In this document: in pieces, positions 38,077 through 50,809 of the stretch | Numbering within the stretch: the stretch's first letter is position 1 | How the letters are laid out: each line of letters begins with the position of its first letter | DNA from: Zanthoxylum bungeanum | Lineage: Eukaryota > Streptophyta > Magnoliopsida > Sapindales > Rutaceae | Direction: 5' to 3' | Length of the DNA stretch: 64,000 nt | NCBI GenBank assembly: GCA_019454045.1 | Contig: SKCR01034829.1 | Coordinates: forward strand, 1-64,000 | Notes under the pieces: model-generated | What the model was told of the DNA's origin: nothing | Database searches by the model: none | What the model saw: only the letters and a program-made list of their open reading frames with translations | Made by a program: the position numbers and the translations under genes

Positions 38077-40064
38077 TGTTGGACAATTATGACCCATAGC
38101 GTCACTATTTGTACAGATCATGGTGTTGTACAAATTAACTATGTGACAAATGAGATTGCACTCTTATCATTTGTGATTAGATCACCTAGATATATAAATG
38201 ATAGGAGGTCCCTACGATTTGTTCCTGGACGAAGAATGATATGAGACAGTATCAGTCCACGAAGGATTAATCATTAATATCCCTAGTCAGAGTATTATCG
38301 AGATTGGACATCGATAAATACGTAAAAGACTAGTATTACACTTGTGCGCGTTGTGAATGCACAACAGCATAGTTCTCATATATTTGGGTATAGGATACTC
38401 ATGCAAGTGTAATAGGAGGTTGTGTTTTACTGATGGTACGGGAACAAGCTTCGCTCTGGATAGACCCCCTCGGAATTCCATTGGTAGTATGACTATGTGT
38501 CAATGGAAGTCCGAAATCAGGGTAGGTGTATTTGGTCTTAACCTAAGACTTGCACCGCTAATACTTGCGATAATCAATAAACTTTGGTTGCGGTCGTCCA
38601 GGGCTTTAACAGGTTCTGTGTACGCCAATTCTGGGTATATTGAGAATCGTAGTGTGTTGGGTGTGATGTCAAGACGGAAGTGTCACTCAGTCATATGGAG
38701 ATGATGGCCACGTAGGATACGGTACTAGTACTCGTATACTTAACTTCAGTCATCGGGATAAATGACAAAGTCAGTTTATCCGATTAAGAGACTATTTACC
38801 AGACATCCGACATGTGCTTCGTACGGGGCAGACACCATTCCAATTCCAGCCCCAGGCCTGCACGTGATCATCCGATACTGGACAGAAATATGCAATACTA
38901 CGTATACTACGCCTGATATAGATCATTTATTCCTGTAAGGATATTCTGGAGAATTGGGTAGGCATTGCACTTTTCTATAGGCCAACCTTGTCTTGTAAAT
39001 CGGTATAAACGTAGTACGAGGTACTTACGTGTTCGGATAGTCCGACGACCGAATTTATTGCCAACATATCTGTGGATCTCATGGGTCGCTTCCCAAAGAT
39101 TCACCGATGACGTATGACTCGCACTTTAATTAATCTGGGATTAATTAGAAGAGAGAGAAAATTAATCTGGGATTAATTGCGGAGATATTTTATCTGGGAT
39201 AAAATATCATTTAAAGAGAGATAACGATTAATTTGGAATTAATCGACAAATTAATATATTCGATATATTAAACGCGGATTAAAATTAGATTTTAATTCGG
39301 GTGAACGAATTAATTTAGAATTAATTTGTTAGCGACGTGAATAGTGATTTCGTTAGGCGTAATCATTTAATTACGACGCAACGAAAAATTCGTGAATTAG
39401 CGAACTCGAGCCCGGGATTATTTGCGAGCGCATTCGCATTTCGAATTCGAGTGCGGCACGCAAGTCAAATCAAATGTCAAATCGTTAGTCGCATCAAGCG
39501 TCAAATCATTAGTCACTTTGAGTGATATGACTTGACACTTGATGGATTGAGTGATGTGAGTGGATGAGCATTAAATGCTTGACTTTATAAGCCAAATTCA
39601 CATGAAATGAATTTGAAATTCACATTTGTGTATAAGATACACAAATTTGGAACACATCACACAATTCTCTCTCTTTCTCTCATCTCTCTCTTTCTCTCAC
39701 GCCCTTGGGGCAACTTTCTATTTTCTGGTTTCTTGAAAACGTGAGCAGTGGGAAGCAATAGTTGGAATTTGTGGCAAATTTCTTGAGTGCTAGCACACTA
39801 CGAGACATGCGAAGGTGATAGGGAAGTCCACCAATGAGCCGGGAATCGTTCGACGAAGCTTGGAGCTTGACGAAGGACCAAAACCGAGCCAAACCAGTGA
39901 ACTGTCACAGCTCACTGCCGAATGCAACCAGTGGGCAGATTTTGAGTTTCGTTGCTTTCCGCGTCGTTCAACCGATCGATGTGAGTATTCCGAAACTTCG
40001 TTGATTCGTATTCACACATATTTCATGCTTATTATTGATCTTGGGACCTTAATAGAAACCAACA
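38077..40064 (+). repeat. 3' LTR of element B
   Basis: It starts TGTTGG after the PPT and ends CCAACA. It differs from the 5' LTR by scattered substitutions and small indels. Frames 38357-38704 and 39815-40129 lie inside it and are not genes. Confidence 0.92.
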
Positions 40065-40471
40065 CTTTTTTCATGAGGTATGGGCTTGTTGGGCCATTTA
40101 AGCTGGGACAAGAGCATATCTTATTATGATTGCGCCAAAAAGCCTCTAAAACGCCAATGGGCCATTATATGTTTGTGTTTAGGAACATTATCATTTGGAT
40201 ACGGTTGGACTTCTTGCCATGAGATGTGAACTTGTTGGGCCATTTAAACTGGGACGAGTTCACTCCTATGACAGTTAGCCCAAAAGCTTCTAAAATGGTG
40301 ATGGGCCGATTTGTGTGAAAATTTAATAAATTGATATATTCCTTGTATCGCATGCATCTCATTCATCTCATGCATGCTATATCCTGTTAACATCCTCTAC
40401 GTCTAAGAGATATCATAGAGTCTCGTTGGGTTAGGGAAGAGGGAAGACTCACTAAAAGACCGGTAACAGAT
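40065..40471 (+). mobile_element. Element D leader, right part
   Basis: The D leader continues after the B insertion, including the third copy of the ~170-bp repeat (from about 40191, with 'ttgttgggccatttaaactgggacgag'). It is non-coding up to the gag start. Confidence 0.65.
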
Positions 40472-41766
40472 ATGAGTACATCCGATAACAAGATGTCTCG
40501 CATGGACCAACTGGAGAATGGTTTCGCCAAAATTACCGAACAGTTGCAAGCCTTGACTACTGCCATGGCAAATATGGTTGTGCCCCGTGCTGGGGGAAAT
40601 TCTGAGAATGTGAGGCGTGAGGAGCCTCCGAATGGGTTGGGGGATGATATCTCCGCTTTTGATGATGACATGGCAGAATATGCAACAGGCAGAGTGATTG
40701 GGTCTCAGGCCGAGATACAGAAACTCCGTGAACAGGTAGAGTCTGTTACCCGTAAGATGAAGGGTAAGGACAAAGACTTACTAGACTATGAGGCGATGAC
40801 CTTTGAAGAATAGCTGCCAGCTCAGTTTAAATTGCCAGATATGGCTAAGTTCAATGGGAATGGGGACCCGAGGGTCCATCTCCGACAATATGTGTCAGTT
40901 ATGAGCTCAGTGGGCCTGACACAGCGCCAAGTTCAGAAGATGTTTGGGATGTCACTCGAGGGGGCACCTGTAGTGTGGTATCACAACCTTGAGAAAAAGG
41001 TTAAAGAAGATTGGAGGGAATTGGAAGATGTATTTCTGAAACAGTATGTTACAGACTTAGAGATTGATTTGTTACTCCGTGATTTGGAGAACACTAAACA
41101 GAAGCCGAAAGAAAGCTTCAAGGAGTAGTAGACCGCTGGAGAAGCCAGCTTCTGAAGATGCAGACTCGGCCCTCTGAGAAGGACCAGCTTAAAATGATCA
41201 TAAAGGGCACCAAGCCCTCAATTTATGGCAAGCTAAGGAGGATGACCTCCATGATTATGGATTTTCGACAGCTGAGGGAGACTGTCATGCACATTGAAGA
41301 AGAGGAGGCTGAAAACAGAAAGTTTTATGGCCAAAAAAGAAGAACTTTTGGGGGGCCTTCTGAGACCAAGCCCGCTACTGCCGAGATCGCTACCGTCAAG
41401 AACAGGCGATTCTCCGATCTTGGTAGACCTTTGTCAAAGGTGTTTGAAAAGCTGAAAATGCAAGGACTTCTAAAACCTTTGGAACCTAGGCCATTTCTGA
41501 ACCCTGTACCACTGTACCTCAACCTAAACCAGTATTGTTACTTCCATCAAGAAAAAGGCCATGACACCGACAACTGTACCCGCCTTAGGCATGAGGTCCA
41601 AAACTCATTGACTCCCATAAAATACCCAATCCAGAAAAAGAACAACCTAACACATACAAAACCCTTGCCTAATTACCACTCCATTCCACCACCCACCTAC
41701 ATGATCAACTCCGGCCTACCCAAAACCTTTGTCCTCCAAACTCTCAACCACCAGCTTCTTGCATGA
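40472..41766 (+). pseudogene. Element D gag (Tat-like Gypsy), broken by one stop and one frameshift
   Basis: Three pieces form one capsid gene. 40472-40813 and 40832-41128 share a frame, separated by an in-frame TAG (40811-40813). 41158-41766 is in another frame after a shift near 41126. The middle piece has the Gypsy gag core ('MAKFNGNGDPRVHLRQY', then 'SLEGAPVVWYHNL'). The last piece ends in a CCHC-like motif, 'CYFHQEKGHDTDNC', followed by 'RLRHEVQ', typical of Tat/Ogre-group gag. Gag packages the retroelement RNA. No protease or pol follows, so the element lost or never had pol. The N-terminal part is coiled-coil-like ('MDQLENGFAKITEQLQAL'). Confidence 0.88.
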
Positions 41767-42289
41767 GATAAATGATACAGTAGTAAAGAACCATAGGTCA
41801 AGGAAGAAGGCAATGTTGCGAATGATGAAGTTATTCCTCCTAGTTTATTTGATCCTGCATTTTTAATATAGACATTGATTTAGTCTACATGTTCGAACCA
41901 TTTTCTTAAATGATAATAAAGACGTTCAATTCGCTGAATCTCTTTTGCAATATGAGTATATTTGAGAAAAGGACAGGATAGGATCCATTCAGAAATTTGG
42001 AAATGGGGCAGTGAGACTATCAGACTTGGAAGGGAATTAGTTCACCGAGCCGATCAACATAGACAGATTGAAGCAGTGGCTTGCCTGAGGAAAAGAAGAC
42101 TGAGCAGTCACCAAGAGAATTGGCAGAAGACCTAACCCGACGGGATATGAACATTCATGCATGCATACACGTAACAAATTTTGCATCCTTTTGTGTTTGT
42201 TTTGTTTTGTGTTCACAGGTTTTGAAGAAGAAAAGAGAAAGCGGCAAAGAACAAGCTAATCAGAAACGGTGAAAAGCATAGTATCGGAT
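41767..42289 (+). mobile_element. Element D post-gag spacer
   Basis: About 520 bp lie between gag and the repeat arrays. The expected protease/RT region is absent. No supported frame is present; 42081-42272 matches nothing I know. Confidence 0.5.
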
Positions 42290-43450
42290 TCGGGTATAAT
42301 CCCAGGGTTGAGGACCATTTGAGTTTGAGTTTTGGGTATGGCACTCTGGAGGCGAGGCCCACATTAGCATCAACATCAGTCTTGCCGGGTATGGCACTCT
42401 GGGGGAAAGGCCCACATTAGTTTCAGTATCAGTCTTGCCGGGTATGGCACTCTGGGGGCGAGGCCCACATTAGTTTCAGTATCAGCTTGGGGGCGAGGCC
42501 CACATCAGTTTGGGGATGAGTCCCAGGGTCGAGGCCCACATCAACATCAGTTTTGGGATGAGTCCCAGGGTTGAGGCCCATATCAGTATCAGTCTGGGGG
42601 CGAGGCCCACCTCAGTACCAATTTGAGGGGATAAAGCCCACATTCAGTGCAATTCAGAAACAAAGCCCACAGTCAGCTCAGATCGGGGATAAAGCCCACA
42701 TTTAGTACAATTCAGAAATAAAGCCCACAGTCAGCTCAATTCGGGAATAAAGCCCACATTCAGTACAATTCAGGAACAAAGCCCACAGTCAGCTCAGATC
42801 GGGGATAAAGCCCATATTTAGTACAATTCAGGAACAAAGCCCACAGTCAGCTCAGTTCGGGAATAAAGCCCACATTCAGTACAATTCAGGAACAAAGCCC
42901 ACAGTCAGCTCAGATCGGGATAAAGCCCACATTTAGTACAATTCAGGAACAAAGCCCACAGTCAGCTCAGATCAGGGATAAAACCCACATTTAGTACAGT
43001 TCAGGAACAAAGCCCACAGTCAGCTCAGATCGGGGATAAAGCCCACATTCAGTACAGTTCGGGAATATAGCCCAAGAGAATAAAGCTATATCTTAACACA
43101 ATTCGGGAATACAGCGCAGGGGAATAAAGCTCTATATTAACACAGTTCGGGAATAAAGCCTAGGGGAATAAAGCCCACTTTCAAAGCAATTCGGGAACAA
43201 GGCCCAAGGGAATAAAGTTATATCTTAACATAGCTCGGGAACAAAGCCTATGGGAATAAAGCCCACTTTCAAAGCAGTTCGAGAACAAGGCCTAGGGGAA
43301 TAAAGCCCACTTTCAAAGCAGTTCGGGAACAAAGCCTAGAGGAATAAAGCCCACTTTCGAAACAGGTCGGGAATAAAGCTCAGGGGAATAAAGCTCTCTC
43401 TCAACGTAATTCGGGAACAAAGCCCAAAGGTCAAAGCATCTCAGCACAAC
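42290..43450 (+). repeat. Satellite-like tandem arrays in element D
   Basis: There are three successive blocks. 42290-42620 has units of about 60 bp with 'gggtatggcactctggggg' and 'gaggcccacatta'. 42640-43060 has about seven copies of a 58-bp unit made of two 29-bp halves ('ggggataaagcccacattta...' and 'aggaacaaagcccacagtca...'). 43060-43450 has decayed 29-bp units ('gggaataaagcccactttcaaagca'). All share the core 'aaagcccac'. Arrays before the 3' LTR are known from Tat/Ogre elements. There are no unique spacers, so it is not CRISPR. Confidence 0.92.
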
Positions 43451-43548
43451 AGGCAAGTCAAGTGGCAGCTGGCGAGCCAGGTAAGTGAAAATGCATTGCA
43501 TAACTTTGATAGGATTGTCACTGTTACACATTACACAAGTCCCATCAA

Positions 43549-43560
43549 AGTAGGGGCGAC
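43549..43560 (+). other. Polypurine tract of element D
   Basis: AGTAGGGGCGAC directly precedes the 3' LTR start TGTAGGCACTG; it is the plus-strand primer site. Confidence 0.7.
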
Positions 43561-46500
43561 TGTAGGCACTGAATTTTTTGAATATAAGTCCCTATAATGA
43601 GTCTCATTTGGAGACACTACCTTTTATGTCACGGAAGTCGCGGGAAACGGATGTCGGAAGGGGAAATTCAGAACAAATATGTCATCATATTCATTTCACA
43701 AGTTCACTGTTTTCGTTCGTGCTGCGTTCGTTGTTCGTTTGAACATCAAGCAGATTGCGGGCGTTCGTGTAGCGTTCGAAGAGGCATTTGAACGGTGTCG
43801 GTATTTCTGGTTTTGCTGCTAGCCTCACACCCAAGCCCAATTAGCCCGCCAAAGCCCATAAAACACATCCAAATTAATAAAACACATATTTAATACATGG
43901 GGAATTAAATAAAATCTAAAAATCATATACCAAATTAAAATAAATATCAAATAAGATCATGTCTAATTAAAATCAACCAACAAATATTATATGCCTAAAC
44001 AAAACAAATTAAATATATCATATTCCTAATCTAGCCAAGATATGTCCCCCAATCAAATATTAGACTTTCCTTGTGAGACACCAATTGATTCCTTCATTTT
44101 CAAACAAGGAGAAACCCTAGCTCTTTGTCTATAAAAGAAACCCAAAACCAAGACACTTCCCCACTGGCACATTGATACAAACCACAAAAATTCTGCAAGG
44201 CATTGACACCCTAGCTCATTCACACAGAAAACTCCTAGTTCATTCACATAAGAAACACCCAAGCTCATTGACACAACTCTCCCTCACTCTCAATAACCGA
44301 AAATCACAAACCAAAGAACCCTCATTGCCTTGACCAAAACACACCCCGAATAGCCCATTTTACCTCATCAAAACAGCCCTTTTACCTCACCAAAACAGTC
44401 CCCAAACCACACCATTACAGCAGCCCAAACCACACCCAAAACAGTCCTCAAATACAACAAGAACAGTAGCCTAAATACAGTAAACGTAGTGACCATAAAA
44501 TGTCACCGAAAGAACAGTGAAATACGGTAAAAACAATAGCTAAACAGGGAGAACGACGACTCAAAACAGTGAGACAACGAACGGGAGAAGTGAACCAGTG
44601 AACCGGAGGAGTTACAGAGTGTTAGCCCTTCCGACGATCGTGTACCGTACATCCGAGAGGTGATTTAAAAGGTTAGACCTGAGGGCACTTTTTCTATTTA
44701 TTGTCATTCGTTTTTTTTTATTGTTTTATTCGCATGAGAGTCGTTTGTGGATGCATGTTGTGGCTTTGAATAAAATGGAAAATGTGTCGCCTCTTGTGGT
44801 ATATAGGATGGAAACCCGGACATAAATTTCATAGCCGATTCCGAATGGACGGTAGTATGATATGTACTCGGGATACAACTCTACGTACCACTTGAGTAAA
44901 CGGTGCATATTTCGTTTTATGTTGTTGTGATTTGTTTACTATTCGCTACTTGATTTCTGCATGTTATTGGTTTATGTAATAATGAGATAAAGCGCATGGG
45001 CTTAGTAAGTGCGATTAAAAGTCCTCTATTTTGAGAGGTTAAAATCTTTTACCATGATGCTTTGTTGCGCCGGATAATGTCTATTCGATTGTTGAAATAT
45101 GTTCAATCTGATACACGAAGTCCGATATCATTGTCTTCACTTTTTTTATATAAGTATGTGTTGTTTGCGCATGGGCTTAGTAAGTGTGATTAAAGGTCCT
45201 CTATTTTGAGAGGTTAAAATCCTTTACCACGATGCTTTGTGCGATGGATGATGTATATTCGGTTGAATGTGAGATATGTTCAATCGGGTATAGGAAGTCC
45301 GATATTGTTGTCTTTATTTCTTATATGCATCGTGTTATTAGCGTATGGGCTTAGTAAGTGTGATTAAATGTCCTCTAGTTTGAGAGGTTAAAATCCTTTA
45401 CCACGATGCTTTTCCGCCCCGGATAATGTCTATTCGATTGGATGTGAAATATGTTCAATCGGATACACGAAGTCCGATATCATTGTCTTCGCTTTTTTTT
45501 ATATAAGTATTGTGTTGTTTGCGCATGGGCTTAGTAAGTGCGATTAAAGGTCCTCTATTTTGAGAGGTTAAAATCCTTTACAACGATGCTTTGCCGTGCC
45601 TTTTAGCCCATCATTATTTATTAGGTGTCATCTATTCATCCGTTCATGTATGTGTCATGTTGTTTACTGCATTTTGGAGGTCACTGTTGTGACCCCGTTC
45701 GAACGCTTTTCAGAACGCCGCACGAACGCATGTTTTTTGTCTCAGCTCATTCGAACGCGTTTACGAACGCAACTCGAACGCTCATGCATTTTGCCTTATC
45801 AGGCATCAGGTCTCATTTCCATTCGAACGCGTTTCCGTACGCCATACGAACGTGAGCATTCTGTTTCATTTTCGTTCGAACGCGTTTACGAACGCTACTC
45901 GAATGCGAACCTTCTGTTTACCATTTCTAACGCGGATACGAACGCCGCACGAACGCCCACGGTAAACAGGTCATCTTCCATCACATCTCAAGCATGGTTA
46001 CTCATTTTGTCATTTCCCTTTTTGATTACTCATGTTCTCGCACTTAGTCATTCATTGTGTTCACAAGGTTACATGTTCGTTTCCATGATGCATGTTTGCA
46101 TGGTAGTTACCTAATTATGCTTCTGCATTCATCCATTCAACATGTTCATGAAGTTATATGCTTGCCATTACTCCAATTTGCTTTCATGCGTGATTATACA
46201 ATTATTATCTACTGCATGCCCATGATCGAATGTGATGTGCTTATGACATTGTATGCTAGTTGTATTTATCTTTATGCATGAAAATTGGGACATAGATTAT
46301 GCAATAGGTTGTATGCAAATATGAAAATGTGTTACATGTGAACCTAGATGAACTTTTGATGTATGCATGCGAACTTAGGAGTAAATTATCCTTGGAAATA
46401 AATGTTGCTTAGGCTTGGTTGAATTATTGCACAAATCATTTTATTACAAGTGGCATAAGTAAGGGACCATTCTGAACCCAACGGTTTGAGGTCTTCCCTT

Positions 46501-46653
46501 GCGAGGGGTGAGTGCGGCCTTAAACTATTTTCCCGGTTCACACCGGGTGGCGACTCCATTATTCTCCGGTTTAGTCCCCCGCGGGCTACTCCGTACTCCC
46601 AACTGGGCCGCGAGCCCGGGACAGCATGCGTCGCCCAGTTTCTATTTCCCACA
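43561..46653 (+). repeat. 3' LTR of element D
   Basis: This 3093-bp LTR ends TTTCCCACA before the GTAAG duplication. It carries the TATA box (44130-44137), the ~176-bp tandem repeats (44993-45590) and the CGAACG minisatellite (45690-45960). It keeps about 150 bp (44145-44295) missing from the 5' LTR. Frames such as 45596-46114 are in repeats and are not genes. Confidence 0.93.
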
Positions 46654-46658
46654 GTAAG

Positions 46659-47507
46659 CTTTCACATTTTTCATCATACCTATATCATTGCCAATGATAA
46701 AGATGTCGTCTACATACAAAACAAATAATACTATCATCCACTAACTTTCTTATAAACACACGATTTTTCCTCGTTCTTGATGAATCCAGATAATCTAATT
46801 ATCTCATCAAAATGACGATTTCAGCTTCAGAATGTCTATTTAAGTCCTTAAATATACTTTTGGAGCTTACAAACCCAGATTGAAATCTCACTGGATACGA
46901 AATTCTCTGGTTGTTCTATATAGATATTCTTATCGAGGAATCCATTTAGGAAAGCAGTTTTCACATTCATCTACCATATCTCATAGTCGTGATATGCAGC
47001 AATGGCTAAAAGAATCCTAATGGATTTTAGCATGGCTATTGCTGAAAAAGTTTCCTCATAGTCAATCCCAAGATGTTGAGTGTAACGTTTCACTACTAGT
47101 TGGGCCTTCATGGTTTCCATCTTTCCATCGAGCCTTCGCTTCATTCTATAAACCCATTTACAACCAATAGGTTTAACTCCTTCAGGAAGTTCAACTAAGT
47201 CCCAGACTTGATTGTCATGCATAGAATCCATCTCGGACTTCATGGCTTCCTGCCATGTTCCCAAATTGATATCCAATACCGCTTCTTTATATGTAGTCGG
47301 ATTTGTTTCCTCCAATAGGAGAACATCAAGAGTCACTTCATATGTTAAAAATAATCTCTCATGAGGCTTTGATATTCTATTCAACTTACGTATGGCTTGT
47401 GTTGTATATCTTCCACCTAGTTGGATCTCTGATTCCATCTCAGGTTCTTTACTATTAGGATCAAACTCATCAAGTTCGATCTTTCTATAATTCCCACCAT
47501 TTCTCAA
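46659..47507 (-). pseudogene. Element C RT N-terminal part (to YVDD box)
   Basis: The minus-strand frame 46971-47507 (178 codons) runs from the integrase tail into RT: 'TWQEAMKSEMDSM', 'WDLVELPEGVKPIGCKWVY', 'DYEETFSAIAMLKSIRILL'. It then continues through stops and shifts to 46659, with 'TAFLNGFL' near 46940 and an intact 'YVDDIFIIGND' catalytic box near 46690-46720. Element D cut the gene about 25 codons after this box; the rest is at 25500-26444. Confidence 0.92.
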
Positions 47508-47529
47508 AAATTCATTTTCAAGAAAAGTG

Positions 47530-47960
47530 GCAAAACGAACAACAAATATATTTCGTTCCTAGAATCGTGGAATTGATATCCCAAATAATTTTCAGGATAT
47601 CCAACGAACCTATATTTATACCCCATAGGTTCTAGTTTATCCCGCTGTATAATTCTAACGTATGCAGGACAACCCCAAATCTTTAAGTATCTAAGACTTG
47701 GATTTATATCGAACCATATTTGTTACAGGGTCGTAGAAACAGCTTTCGATGGAACCCTATTAAGTATGTGGGTAGCAATAAGTAAAGCATAACCCCAAAG
47801 GTAATAAGAAAGATCTGTATAGCTCATCATGGATCGCACCATATCCAATAAAGTACGATTTCTTCGCCCAAACACACCATTGTGTTGAGGTGTTCCTGGT
47901 GGGCTATATTGGGCGAGAATTCCATTCTTTCTTAAATAACTTATGATATCGATAGTGATA
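47530..47960 (-). pseudogene. Element C integrase C-terminal part
   Basis: On the minus strand the sequence reads 'PQHNGVFGRRNRTLLDMVRS' near 47830-47890, then 'YYLWGYALLIATHILNRVPSKA', then after a stop 'LKIWGCPAYVRIIQRDKLEP' and 'FVGYPENYLGYQFHD'. This is the standard Ty1-copia integrase end. The N-terminal zinc-binding part and first catalytic residues are missing, as if deleted between protease and this point. Confidence 0.88.
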
Positions 47961-48049
47961 TCATTTGCCTGATAAGGAATGGTACATAATTACAGTCAAG
48001 TAAATTTAATGTACATTAATTAGAGAGATCTAAAACAATTGTTCATATG

Positions 48050-48543
48050 GCTTTAACATCCAATGTCTCGCCATTGCCAACTTTAAGTTGGATCTCCCAT
48101 TTATTCAGCCTTGTTTTAACCCTCATGACCTGCATGGAGTTGCAAATATGAGTAGGACTGCCAGTGTCTAGCACCCATCCACTATTTGCATCTAAGACAA
48201 ATTAGATGTCAATAATAGGAAAATTACAAAGCGTACCTGAGGGTTTTGTTTTTCCTTTCAGTTCTGGACAATCTTTCTTCCAATGTCCAGACTTCTTGTC
48301 GTGCATACATTCATCATGAGCTACTAGCAGTCTTGCACATTTGGGCTTCTTGGAGCTTTTCTTTGATATCTTCTTCTTCCCCATTTTGATTTTCTTAGAC
48401 TTCCTACAAGTCTTTGAAGAGCTTGCTCCACCATAGAGGTACAAAATGGGATTGCCTTTCTTCAAATCATTCTCCGTCGTGCATAACATGTTATGAATTT
48501 CTTCATAGCTGGCTTGCATCGAATGCATATGGAAGTTTAACAC
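48050..48543 (-). pseudogene. Element C gag tail with zinc knuckle, and protease start
   Basis: The minus-strand frame 48202-48543 is a lysine-rich gag tail with the knuckle 'CMHDKKSGHWKKDC', in which the second cysteine of C-x2-C is replaced by D. After a stop (near 48200) a protease-like stretch follows: 'WVLDTGSPTHICNSMQ' near 48140-48190, with the D-T-G catalytic triplet. The upstream gag core is not clearly readable in 48600-49330. Confidence 0.85.
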
Positions 48544-49331
48544 AAAGCCAGCATAGGTACCAGGAAAAGAAGATAAAATATTCTGTTAAACACAAGCAGA
48601 ATATTTTTCATTTCAAAATAATAACACTTATTGATTATGGAATTTTAAATCTATTAGTGTTCTCCCACTACTTTACATAATTCTATAATCTCCCTTAACG
48701 AAAAAATAGAAAATTGACTATCCAAATTTCACAGCGGGAAGTGGATCCATGACATTTACTCCAGCCTTATACTATCGACGGTCTTGGCCTTTATAAACTC
48801 ATTAGGTAGACCTCCAAGATCAATCACATTCATCTGACTCTTAGTTTGGTCCTAAACCGTTTCTTATCCTCACACTATTTACAGTCTTGGATTAAGACGT
48901 ATTTCCAGGTGTATACTTGTCAATAATGAGCTTCGTATGTACACTATCACAATAATGAAGATATTGGGTGACTGCGTTAACTCATCACGCTGCATCTAAT
49001 ATTTTACCGGAGTGACCTAAGTTCCGAGCATTTATACCCTTACAATAATGATGGTCTTGGATATAAGTAGTAAGAACTCATCCATCTTCGTATTGATAAG
49101 AAAGACCTTCCAATAATTCTCCAATATTTCTAATAATATTACTTAAAATAAAATAATCACCTAATAATGGGAGATTTATGACAATCAAGTCATTAACATA
49201 ATTAGGTCAAACTTTTAATTTAAAACATGCAATACATATACAATATGACTTATATAAAATTAAATTAAAATATAGAGATATAGATTCAAATACATATCAA
49301 ACATACAACATGTGTTGTGCGGTTAAGCCTT

Positions 49332-49345
49332 GCATCTGATACCAA
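49332..49345 (-). other. PBS of element C
   Basis: On the minus strand this reads TTGGTATCAGATGC, close to the initiator tRNA-Met PBS, two bases inside the 5' LTR end. It confirms the minus orientation. Confidence 0.8.
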
Positions 49346-49347
49346 TC

Positions 49348-49942
49348 TATTGGGACGAATGTGGAACCCCTAGGGTCGGATCGGTACCCCATGCATCTGA
49401 AGTGGGTCTAACTCCATGGATATCTAGCATGGGTGTATTTTTAAAATATTTTATGAAAAACTACATTCTGTTACGAGTCCATAGGAAAAAAACGGGGACC
49501 AAATCAGAGTCTGGAAACTCTGAAACGGAGAAAATGAAATTTCAGTGCGGGCATCAGGGCATATCGCGTCGCGACACTCATATATTGGAGTCGCGATGCC
49601 CAATCTGTGAGAGCTCGGTGTCACAACGCCCAATGGCTAGCATCGCGACGCCCGTAACATTGAATGTTGAGTGTCGTGACGCCAGAGATCGGAGTCATGA
49701 TGCTGCCCCGTGTAAAATATTGGCAGTGAGTAATTTTGCCTTCAAATCAATTCTAAACACTTCTAATTTTCACCAAATACTTCAATACACCTAAAATCCA
49801 ATTTTAGCATCAAAACCATCATCAACACATGTTATACAACAAACATACATGTATTCTAAATACATATATGTATTTGTTTGAATCAAAACATAAACCAATT
49901 TAGAATCCCATAATGAATTGACTCATGAAAATTCTAGGTAAC
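49348..49942 (-). repeat. 5' LTR of element C, left piece
   Basis: It begins TATTGGG, where the other LTR has TGTTGGG, so the terminal dinucleotide has mutated. It is collinear with 22959-23560. It is interrupted at 49943 by element E, whose GTAAC duplication occupies 49938-49942. The frame 49330-49794 is LTR noise. Confidence 0.88.
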
Positions 49943-50809
49943 TGACCGGCGTAAACACACACGTATAACGCAAGCGCACGTATCGTTCAAGTAGTATAAA
50001 AATATCGATCCCACGAGGACTTAATTCCTACTGTTGTTATAATTTGAATCTATTTAATTACAAATATCTAATTAAAAGGGAGAATGGAATTGATTGCTTG
50101 ATTGATTGAAGATTTGCTAAATAAATAAATAAAAAGACAAAAGAAAATACTAAGGAAAATAACAGATAAAAGATATAAGGTTGTGAATTCTTTTAATATC
50201 ATTAAAAGATGAAGTGATTATTTTATGTTTGTGTAATAAATCAGTTTACTAACCTGGAACACTAAATTATGTAAAAGCCTCTTCCGATGGTCAACTACAA
50301 ATACCCAGTATAATCCAATTGAACCATATTCCTATGTCAACCACATTACCTGGATTCATTAAGTCTAAGTTCCAATTATGGCTACCCCCGCCCGACAGGT
50401 ATATTCCTATCCTGTAAGGAAATCTATTAAAGGGTTATCTATCCTCAAGGAAGATCGTGTGCTATTAAGTCTAAGGCTGAAACCTAAAATCCCTATGTCT
50501 AGTTCATTTTAGATTTACCATATCAATCTTATTGGTGATCAGACAATAAGAAGCATTAAGCTTAAGACTTAATAAGTAAACTTATTAATTACCCAAACTA
50601 TAAAATAATCCCTTATAAACTAGTGATAATAAAAGTCATCACAACCCCTAGCTAACTAACACATAACTAGGACTAATAAAAACATAAAGACATAAAATAA
50701 AAATACTGAAAAGTAAAATAAAATAAAATGTTAAGGTAAAAGGAATTATTTCTACTACTACTTATTTAGATATCTCCCATTAAAATAATATAAAAACTTG
50801 TGATTAATA

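Larger units (their letters stand above)
30129..40064 (+). mobile_element. Element B: near-complete Ty1-copia family 1 retrotransposon
   Basis: This 9936-bp plus-strand copy of the same family as A is inserted in the leader of element D. The LTRs are 30129-32135 and 38077-40064. Flanks are CTTT (30125-30128) and CTTTT (40065-40069), consistent with a 5-bp duplication and one T lost. It carries a variant Met-type PBS (32137-32149) and a PPT (38064-38076). The gag, protease, integrase, RT and RNase H regions are all recognisable but frameshifted, so it is not autonomous. Confidence 0.92.
26445..46653 (+). mobile_element. Element D: gag-only Tat-like Gypsy retrotransposon, interrupted by B
   Basis: D carries LTRs 26445-29387 and 43561-46653 and an exact 5-bp duplication GTAAG (26440-26444, 46654-46658). 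It inserted into the RT gene of element C. Removing element B leaves an internal region of about 4.2 kb: a leader, one gag gene, then about 1.2 kb of tandem repeats and a polypurine tract (AGTAGGGGCGAC, 43549-43560). There is no protease, RT or integrase, so it depends on another element for movement. The gag tail type and the repeats before the 3' LTR fit the Tat/Ogre/Retand group. Confidence 0.9.

Noticed and set aside
42640..43060. Regular direct repeats that resemble a CRISPR array
   Set aside because: Repeats are head to tail with no unique spacers, and this is a plant retrotransposon.
45596..46114. 172-codon frame in the D 3' LTR, with a similar frame at 28329-28697
   Set aside because: Built on the CGAACG minisatellite, open in several phases, matches no protein family and lies wholly in an LTR.
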